Shown: positions 19,141 to 24,206 of the stretch, one piece after another
Layout of the letters: each line of letters starts with the position of its first letter
Position numbering within the stretch: position 1 is the stretch's first letter
DNA from: Chara braunii
Taxonomy: Eukaryota > Streptophyta > Charophyceae > Charales > Characeae
Length of the DNA stretch: 24,206 bases
NCBI GenBank assembly: GCA_003427395.1
Contig: BFEA01000253.1
Span: 1,966,905 to 1,991,110 of the forward strand
Direction: 5' to 3'
Notes under the pieces: generated by a model
What the model was told of the DNA's origin: nothing
What the model saw: the letters and a program-made list of their open reading frames with translations, nothing else
Databases searched by the model: none
Program-made: the position numbers and the translations under genes

Positions 19141-19690
19141 ATAGTTGATAGCCTACTTGATAGCCTAACGATAGTCGATAGGGGGTTCGATACCCCTAGT
19201 TGATAGGTAAGTCGATGTCCTAGTTGATAGCCTAATTGATAGCCTAGTAGATAGCCTAAATTCAATCCATTGCCTAGTCGATAGTGGGATTGATAGCCCT
19301 AGTTGATAGGTAAGTTGATGTCCTAGTTGATAGCCTAGTTGATAGCCTAGTAGATAGCCTAAATTAAATTGATTGCCTAGTAGTCGATAGTGGGATTGAT
19401 ACCCCTAGTTGATAGGTAAGTNGATGTCCTAGTTGATAGCCTAGTTGATAGCCTAGTAGATAGCCTAAATTAAATTGATTGCCTAGTAGTCGAAAGTGGG
19501 ATTGATACCCCTAGTTGATAGGTAAGTCGATGTCCTAGTTGATAGCCTAGTTGATAGCCTAGTTGATAGCCTAGTAGATAGCCTGAATTAAATTGATAGC
19601 CTAGTCGATAGTGGGATCGATACCCCTATAGTTGATAGGTAAGTCGATGTCCAAGTTGATAGATGAGTTGATATCCCAAGCGATAGCCTA
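19141..19690 (+). repeat. Higher-order tandem repeat, 12-bp words in a 106-bp unit
   Basis: The basic word is GTTGATAGCCTA and variants. These are arranged in a larger unit marked by GTCGATGTCC at 19212, 19314, 19420, 19526 and 19643 (spacings 102, 106, 106, 117). Each unit also has AATTAAATTGAT and GTGGGATTGATACCCCTA. The middle units are nearly identical, so amplification is recent. The only N in the window (19422) is inside this array. The array is non-coding. Confidence 0.9.
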
Positions 19691-19734
19691 GTTACTAGGC
19701 AAGTTGGAGTATGAGACAGAGAGCTGAAGATCCT

Positions 19735-20135
19735 CCGTTCCCTTGTAGAATCTTAGCCAGTACTACGGCGACAGCTACGCCAGCCACACTACTTTGGACC
19801 CTGGAGCAGTACCTGGAGCCCGTTCCAGTACCTTGAAAAGTCTGTACTAAGGTGACAGCTATGCCAGCCACACAACTAGAGCCCCCTGGACCAGTACCTG
19901 TTCCGGTACCCCGATAAGCCTGTACTGAGGTAACTGCTATATCAACCACACCTGGAGCCCCCAAATCCAGCACTTAAAGCCCGTTCCAGTACCCCAACAA
20001 GTCCGTACTAGGGTAACTGCTATGCCAGCCTCAACTGAATCCCGAGCTAATAGCTGGAGCCCCTCGTACAAAGGTAAACTGCGATGCCAGCCACAACTGT
20101 ACCCAAGGGCGAATACCTGGAGCCCCTTCCGTTAA
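19735..20135 (+). repeat. Tandem repeat, about 80 bp unit, five copies
   Basis: The marker GACAGCTATGCCAGCCACA recurs at about 19774, 19858, 19936, 20019 and 20081. CCTGGAGCCC and GTTCCAGTACC blocks lie between. Spacings are 84, 78, 83 and 62. It abuts the 106-bp array. The minus-strand frame at 19695-19973 is open only because of the repetition. Confidence 0.75.
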
Positions 20136-20354
20136 ACCAAGATACCTGTGACCATGGACAAGGAGGATGGACAACAACACTCTGTATATGGCTGCTGTAG
20201 TTCAATGTGATCCAATTTTGAACCCTCAACCTCTTCCATCCAATCCCCACGTCAAAATTACCGAGCCAACTAATCTGGTTGGTGCGCTGTATGAGACAGG
20301 GAAACAACGGCACAATCATCAGAACAACCATGGACCACGAACGGCAAGCAAACC

Positions 20355-20450
20355 TTTCTTTCTGTTTTTTTTTTTTTTTTTTTTTTAAAGGGGGACCCTG
20401 AGTTAATGCTAGGGTAGCTGATAAGAGCAGACTCCCCTAGCATTCTCTGG
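20355..20450 (-). mobile_element. Tail-only retroposon with 16-bp target duplication
   Basis: Flanked by identical GAACGGCAAGCAAACC at 20339-20354 and 20451-20466. On the minus strand the insert is about 64 bp of the LINE 3' module plus A22 (T tract at 20365-20386). It retains just the terminal hairpin: AATGCTAGGG pairs perfectly with CCCTAGCATT. It lacks the GGGACGC block. It is an extreme 5' truncation of the same LINE-related family. Confidence 0.85.
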
Positions 20451-20466
20451 GAACGGCAAGCAAACC

Positions 20467-20599
20467 AATTATAGTCTAGGCCCAACATTCAACCCCATGG
20501 ACGATCCCTTGGGTGGTGTGCAGGCAGCGTCTGTAATAGCTTACCTGCATTAGCCCAACTTGAAGGGGGTATGCAAGTGACCATGGGTTACTTGAACGC
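20467..20599. other. Presumed SINE body or unique flank
   Basis: On the minus strand this follows the tRNA-like head at 20600-20679. No A tail belonging to it was identified, so its identity is uncertain. Confidence 0.3.
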
Positions 20600-20679
20600 C
20601 CGCCTGCGAAGTTTTGAACCGCAACCTCAGACCACAACGTGTATTGCCAACCCGTGCCCTAACCACTGAGCCGCTTGCA
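20600..20679 (-). mobile_element. tRNA-like SINE head (A and B boxes)
   Basis: On the minus strand, GCGGCTCAGTGGTTAGGGCA gives a D-arm with an A-box-like core, and GGTTCAAAAC (20611-20620) is a B-box-like T-loop about 50 nt downstream. A 13-nt stretch where the variable arm would be recalls Ser/Leu tRNAs. The anticodon and acceptor stems are imperfect, so it is not an intact tRNA gene. Such internal RNA polymerase III promoters head tRNA-derived SINEs. Confidence 0.5.
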
Positions 20680-20719
20680 GAACTTACTTCTTTTGCGACT
20701 CCACCGTAGTTGCACCTAC

Positions 20720-20984
20720 TTCTTTTTTGAAACAAGTGTGGGCGCGGCACGTTTCGCACTCGAATGGGCAAAAAAAACACGTGTGGGCGTGGGCGAAACG
20801 AACAGCCACCAAACTGGGCGAAATTGATCCTGTTGAGCCTTTTTTTTTTTTTTTTTAGGCAAGTCCGGACGCGGCAGGATTCAAACTCGAATGGGCAACG
20901 AAAACATGCACGGGCGAAACAAACAGCCCGCCTAAGTGGAATGGGCACGTGCAGGCTAAATAGATTCTTTGGGCCTTTTTTTTT
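20720..20984 (-). mobile_element. Two tandem copies of a short A-tailed retroposon
   Basis: Two units spaced about 127 bp share, on the minus strand, a GCTGTTYGTTTCGCCC block and then TGCCCATTCGAGT, followed by a GCCGCGYCC..ACTTG end. Each is followed by A (T tracts at 20723-20728 and 20840-20856), and a third T tract at 20976-20984 lies just beyond. In the copy at 20840-20975 the string AGTTTGAATCC resembles a B box. They may be a dimeric SINE or two insertions at one site. Confidence 0.5.
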
Positions 20985-21456
20985 GCTTCTTCTTTTTCCG
21001 TCTAACACCACAGCTGACCCCTGTAGTTATGACACCCAGCCTGACACCATGGCCGCGGTATTTTCATTGCCTTCTTGAATTCCGCGGCTGTTTTTTTTTT
21101 CCCATGGTGCCCACGCCTGTTTTTTTTGCTCATTTGAAACTCAAACTCTGTTCTGACATAAACATACTTGTCCCCTTTTTTTGAGAAAAAGTGAGGCAGA
21201 CTTGAGATATATCCACAGGCAACTGGCCCCAGGTAATTCAAGATCATTATTAATTTATTATTGAGGTTATTGTAGATTATATGTCGTGATGATCGGTCAT
21301 CGAGCTTCTCTTACGATAGGTTTAGCTCTCTTGCCAGCAACTACAGTCTCACCGCAGCACCGTGGCCGGGTACAGTACTGACACATGACTGGCGAGTAGG
21401 GGGTGCGCTGGGCAGAATGATTGTGAGTTAGGGAAGGGAGGCTGTCTTTTTGTTTC
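20985..21456. other. T-run-rich spacer, no gene
   Basis: Contains short T runs (21090-21100, 21120-21127, 21174-21181) and no recognised element boundaries. Open frames across it are Phe/Lys-rich artefacts. Confidence 0.4.
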
Positions 21457-21587
21457 TTTTTTTTTTTGAAAACAACCAGGGCAGGTGCTAGGGGTGATGA
21501 TAAGAGCAGACACCCGTACCACACTCCGAGGGAGGCTCCATCTTTTGGTGGGGAGCAACACCTTCTGGAAAGCGGGTCCAGCGTCCC
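21457..21587 (-). mobile_element. LINE-related retroposon tail, minus strand
   Basis: Read on the minus strand: GGGACGCTGGACCCGCTTTCC, then GCTCCCCACC, AGATGGAGCCTCC, then a hairpin remnant (GGTG..CACC) and A11. The first stem keeps CTGGA/TCCAG. The second has lost most outer pairs. It ends about 20 bp from the next T tract, so two insertions are adjacent or nested. Confidence 0.75.
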
Positions 21588-21605
21588 TGCACATTTGATT
21601 GATTG

Positions 21606-21712
21606 TTTTTTTTTTTTTTTTTTCAAGAAACAGCCCCATGGGACAGCGTGAGATGCTGGTAGGAGCAGTCGCCTCAAGCTAGCCCCGGGTGGCTCCACCT
21701 ATTGGTGGACCT
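21606..21712 (-). mobile_element. Diverged retroposon tail, minus strand
   Basis: An 18-nt T tract at 21606-21623 is followed, in minus-strand reading order, by CCACCAATAGGTGGAGCC and ACTGCTCCTACCAGC. These correspond to the CCACCAATAGATGGAGCC and CTGATCTCATCAGC segments of the LINE module. The hairpin is degraded. It is an older or different subfamily. Confidence 0.5.
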
Positions 21713-21799
21713 CAGAACAGAAACCAGATGGCTGACCTCTGAGAGGTGACTGTCCGATGTCTAGAATCCAGCCTCTACAACAACCTGGGCTTCTTTTAG
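21713..21799 (+). mobile_element. Second retroposon family, 3' end on plus strand
   Basis: Ends CCTCTACAACAACCTGGGCT, as in the minus-strand copy at 18697-18860, and runs into a long AATA repeat that is probably its expanded tail. The 5' boundary is unclear and adjoins the minus-strand tail before it. Confidence 0.5.
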
Positions 21800-21801
21800 A
21801 A

Positions 21802-21896
<95 letters not shown>

Positions 21897-21897
21897 A
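21800..21897. repeat. (AATA)n microsatellite
   Basis: About 24 uninterrupted tetranucleotide units. They probably arose by expansion of a retroposon A tail. Confidence 0.97.
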
Positions 21898-21941
21898 ATG
21901 ATAGGTATTCACTGTTCAAGCCTCTTGAATCTTGATGTATT

Positions 21942-22106
21942 CAGGGATCCCCCCTCTGGGGGCCACCGGCCAAGGGACAGCCGGCTATCAGGCCACCCAA
22001 AGGCTATGAGGCCACCCTGGGCTGAAAAGGCCACCTGTCAGATTAGACACAAGATTGAATTTACCTGGGCTGGTTAGTCCGATGATAATACCTCAAGGCC
22101 ATCGCC

Positions 22107-22137
<31 letters not shown>
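21942..22137 (+). mobile_element. SINE-sized retroposon with 10-bp target duplication
   Basis: Flanked by TTGATGTATT at 21932-21941 and 22138-22147. The 169-bp body starts with a C/G hairpin (CCCCC..GGGGG). It contains four AGGCCACC words, the last three about 19-20 bp apart, and ends before A27 (22111-22137). No clear A/B box or LINE 3' module is seen, so its source RNA is unknown. The CTGGTTAGTCCGATG string near 22068 is only weakly tRNA-like. Confidence 0.75.
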
Positions 22138-22142
<5 letters not shown>

Positions 22143-22183
22143 GTATTGTGAGATTGAGCATCCGAACCCTCATAGGCACCGTA

Positions 22184-22226
22184 TAGAGGTCTTGCACCAG
22201 GGCCTTTAAAAAAAAAAAAAAAAAAA
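22184..22226 (+). mobile_element. Minute retroposon insert with 9-bp target duplication
   Basis: GGCACCGTA occurs at 22175-22183 and 22227-22235. Between them lie 24 bp of sequence and A19. It is a very short 5'-truncated reverse-transcription product, and the source RNA cannot be identified from 24 bp. Confidence 0.75.
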
Positions 22227-22296
22227 GGCACCGTAATCGAGGCATCCATGGATGTAAGCTATGATGATTTTCACTGAGAATTCAACCTCAGAATTC

Positions 22297-22400
22297 TTTT
22301 TTTTTTTTTTTTTTTTCTGTGTTCCAGCTGGCTGCGGTGGGACCTGAGCAGGCCTCCCACCACATGCGTCATGCCAGATGGTGACACAGGTCACTTCCTA
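22297..22400 (-). mobile_element. Retroposon tail, minus strand, T20 tract
   Basis: T tract at 22297-22316. On the minus strand the sequence before it ends CAGCCAGCTGGAACACAG. No target duplication or family relation was found, so the call rests on the poly(A) signature. Confidence 0.4.
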
Positions 22401-22407
22401 CCTGGCC

Positions 22408-22772
22408 TTTTTTTTTTTTTTTTTTTTTTTTCCCTACCTGTCCTCCTGCTCCCGCGTAGCCACGAGTTACAGGGCGGCACAACTCACACAGGGCGGCACA
22501 ACTCGCACCAGCGAGGCGACCACCGTTGACTGGCCTTGACCATCCTCAGGCCACTCACGACAGTGCCCGGAGCAGGGCTTTCTTTTTTTTTTTTTTTTTT
22601 TTTTAACCATTTCTCTGTGAGTCATCCTTGCGCAGGGGCCATACTAATCTTCTCTGTATCGTTCCAATTTTAACGGATGTCCCGAAGGACGGAGCAGGTT
22701 TTGAACCAGCATCTACTTGAGGCCGCGCAGGCATGAAACCTACTAAAAGGGCACACTCACACTGCGGCACCA
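22408..22772 (-). mobile_element. Probable tRNA-derived SINE, minus strand, split by a U6 insertion
   Basis: On the minus strand, a weak A-box-like GCCGCAGTGTGAG (about 22752-22766) is followed about 50 nt later by the B-box-like GGTTCAAAACC (22697-22707). The U6 retropseudogene interrupts it directly after the T-arm. The body resumes and includes two TGCCGCCCTGT words, and the element ends in A24 (T tract at 22408-22431). Removing the insert and one copy of its target duplication restores continuity. The outer target duplication was not identified. Confidence 0.5.
22577..22689 (-). pseudogene. U6: U6 snRNA retropseudogene with poly(A) tail and target duplication
   Basis: On the minus strand, 22690-22605 is U6-like almost end to end. 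It has a GTCC..TTCGGGAC 5' stem, AAAATTGGAACG, the ACAGAGA box, a CCCCTGCGCAAGGATGAC segment and a plant-type GAGAAATGG end. The catalytic AGC triad reads AGT. About six bases are missing before the final GAGAAATGG, and the last nucleotides are replaced by A22 (T tract at 22583-22604). Target duplication CGGAGCAGG at 22568-22576 and 22690-22698 (first base shared with the U6 end) shows insertion by LINE machinery. The functional gene would end in a T run, not an A tail. This copy is dead. Confidence 0.9.
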
Positions 22773-23006
22773 AAAAAAGCTGCACTGCATGATACCCCCA
22801 AAAATAGTGTCGAGGGGGAGTCACACCCAATTCGCACTTTCGCAAACTACTTATTTGTGACCCCCCTTTTGTCAGCTGCCTCAAGGCCCGCAGGGGTTGG
22901 GATTTTTTTCTTTTTTCTTTTTTCTTAAGGGGTTGGGAATTTGCAGTTACCTCGGGAGGCTACCACAAATTCGGAATTCCTTATTCTTTTTCGATTTAAC
23001 TTTCCT

Positions 23007-23008
<2 letters not shown>
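22773..23008. other. No recognisable feature
   Basis: Mixed sequence with short T/C tracts (22900-22926). No ORF or repeat is recognised. Confidence 0.4.
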
Positions 23009-23044
<36 letters not shown>

Positions 23045-23098
23045 CTGTTGACAACTAGGCTCATTCCATTATATGCCGGAAAACGGGTCCGGCGTCCC
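23009..23098 (-). mobile_element. Short LINE-related retroposon tail, minus strand
   Basis: Minus strand: GGGACGCCGGACCCGTTTTCC followed by GGC closes the first hairpin as GCCGGA/TCCGGC, a compensatory change from GCTGGA/TCCAGC. About 30 bp later A36 begins (T tract at 23009-23044). The second hairpin is absent. Confidence 0.75.
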
Positions 23099-23675
23099 GT
23101 ACATATTTGCAGCCGTGCAGGGCTGGGCACAAGGCACTTCTCGGCCAAACCCATCCGCATCCCCAGCTGCAGATCAGAAATCTTTCAGCAAACAAAAAAA
23201 AAAAAAAAAAAATAATTAAGGAAAAAATCCTTCAGCCAACTTCACATCCAACAGGACCACCACCTCCGCAACCAACTCCTCGGCCTACGGATTTCATAGG
23301 GGGGACAGCTATATATAGTATATTTTTTCTCTGAGCTCGAATTTTTTTTAAACTGGCTTTCTGCCATGTCATGGAACATATCTTTTTCCTTTCACCACCT
23401 ACCACTACTCCCAAGACTATCAGGGGAGAGGTAGAAAGCTATTTTTGAACTAACTTTCGAAAAGTGAGAGAAAAATTGCGAACGCACTGAACAGAAGATT
23501 TTTCTATTTAATTTTTTTGGCTCCATACAGTTAGTATAGGCATGTTCTAGTTAATCTTAGTGCCTGGAAGATTGGACTAGATACATTGATCTTTTGGACT
23601 GAGTCCTTACTGTGGTGGGGATGGGATTGGCCGGAAGTGCCCTTCCCAGCCTAAATGGCCACAGTGTTTATGTGA
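23099..23675. other. No supported gene; A-rich patch
   Basis: Contains an A run at 23192-23210 followed by AATAATTAAGG, and unremarkable sequence. The frame at 23107-23334 is produced by the A run. Confidence 0.4.
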
Positions 23676-23736
23676 GGGACGCCGGACCCGCTTTCCGGCT
23701 ATACAAATAAAGGACTTTTCTTGAAAAAAAAAAAAA
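23676..23736 (+). mobile_element. Short LINE-related retroposon tail, plus strand
   Basis: GGGACGCCGGACCCGCTTTCC followed by GGC gives the GCCGGA/TCCGGC stem. Only about 27 bp (including AATAAA) separate it from the A tail at 23724. It belongs to the same short subfamily as the minus-strand copy at 23009-23098. Further A-rich sequence continues to about 23780. Confidence 0.75.
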
Positions 23737-23918
23737 GAAGAAAAAAAGTGAAGGAAAAAAAATAAATAAAAAAATACAGAAAATCGGGTCGAGGAGAAAA
23801 GGGTGTGCACCGCGTGACTGGCTACCTCCGAAGCTCCACACCAGACGAGCTGCCGCGACCCGGAAATGAGAGATTTGTGGACATGGTGTGGCTGGCAGCA
23901 GTCTGGCGCCGCCACTTT

Positions 23919-23958
23919 CTTTTTTTTTTTTTTTTTTTTTTTTCTTTTTTTTTTTTTT
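23919..23958. repeat. Poly(T) tract, probable minus-strand retroposon tail
   Basis: About 38 T with one C. No family block or target duplication was recognised next to it. Confidence 0.5.
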
Positions 23959-24094
23959 GTTAGGAAAAGGCCCTTGTGCAAGACCTCTATTTCCCTGAAT
24001 CAGGCCTTACAATTTTTTCGGATTATGCGGGCCCTGTGTTGTTGTCTCGTCTCGTTTCTTTTCGTTTGTGAGCTACGGTAGTTATGCTAAGAAT

Positions 24095-24206
24095 CGTCAG
24101 GCGCCCTTGACGAAGGTTGAAGAGGCTCTTTCAGTGCTGCTCAGTCAATCCCCTGGGACAAACCAGAGCAATCAATGCCGGCAGCTATCTCTGAGTACTC
24201 TCACAC
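24095..24206 (+). mobile_element. LINE 3' untranslated fragment, cut by window end
   Basis: GAAGAGG..CAGTCAATCCCCTGG..AGCAATCAATGCCGGCAG matches the untranslated block at about 15928-15998 and 18285-18330. A GGGACGC module and an A tail would be expected just past the window end if the copy is complete. Confidence 0.6.

Noticed and set aside
19695-19973. 92-aa minus-strand Val/Ala/Gly-rich ORF
   Set aside because: Open because the tandem unit of about 80 bp lacks stops in one frame. It ends as soon as unit length changes.
20190-20280. Further tRNA-like SINE head on minus strand (GGGTTCAAAATTGG with an upstream GGCTCGGTA)
   Set aside because: The A-box match is poor, spacing is short and no tail was found.
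22060-22110. Y-RNA-like start (GGCTGGTTAGTCCGATG) near the retroposon end
   Set aside because: Short resemblance only. The strand context and 3' end do not fit, and Y RNAs are not expected in a plant-like genome.
22603-22884. 93-aa minus-strand ORF over the U6 copy
   Set aside because: It is a translation of U6 and SINE sequence and has no protein character.

Overview
The window reads as nuclear DNA of a large, repeat-rich eukaryotic genome, most likely from the green-plant lineage. Two observations support this. A LINE fragment at 15.0-16.2 kb carries the Cys/His knuckle that follows plant L1-type reverse transcriptases. A U6 snRNA copy on the minus strand at 22.6-22.7 kb has plant-type ends (a GTCC..TTCGGGAC start and a GAGAAATGG end). 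A charophyte alga or early land plant would fit, but the sequence does not settle the species. There is no convincing intact cellular gene. Most long open frames are by-products of microsatellites, poly(A) and poly(T) tracts and tandem repeats.

Layout. 0-1.4 kb: a pyrimidine tract, then three small open frames of uncertain status (641-742, 837-1127, 1124-1315), the last two sharing an ATGA overlap. 1.86-3.5 kb: a diverged satellite (unit about 225-310 bp) with an inverted-repeat core. 4.0-5.8 kb: (CT)n, GA-rich tracts and one retroposon tail. 6.2-14.8 kb: two direct repeats of about 430 bp, 8.13 kb apart. They bracket a non-coding interval containing a 4-copy array of about 175 bp whose stem-loops covary (8.69-9.25 kb), a (GA)n tract, a 10-copy stem-loop array with the invariant loop TAAGAT (10.92-11.77 kb) and a 123-bp triplicate (12.06-12.35 kb). 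This resembles a non-autonomous LTR-type element (LARD-like) with a structured RNA interior, although canonical LTR ends and a primer-binding site were not identified.

14.8-18.6 kb: retroposons, including a 5'-truncated LINE with an 8-bp target duplication, and a decayed Asn/Asp-rich coding locus (16.4-17.8 kb). 19.1-20.1 kb: two tandem arrays (a 106-bp higher-order repeat and a unit of about 80 bp). 20.3-24.2 kb: a nest of poly(A) retroposons on both strands. Several have exact target-site duplications, including a U6 retropseudogene inserted in a probable tRNA-derived SINE.

The recurring theme is RNA structure. The LINE-related retroposons share a 3' module of one or two hairpins whose stems change in compensatory pairs, as expected of a 3' end recognised by a LINE reverse transcriptase. 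Two unrelated tandem arrays in the 6-15 kb interval also keep loop sequence and stem pairing while the stem bases vary. Those arrays are the best candidates for an undescribed system.
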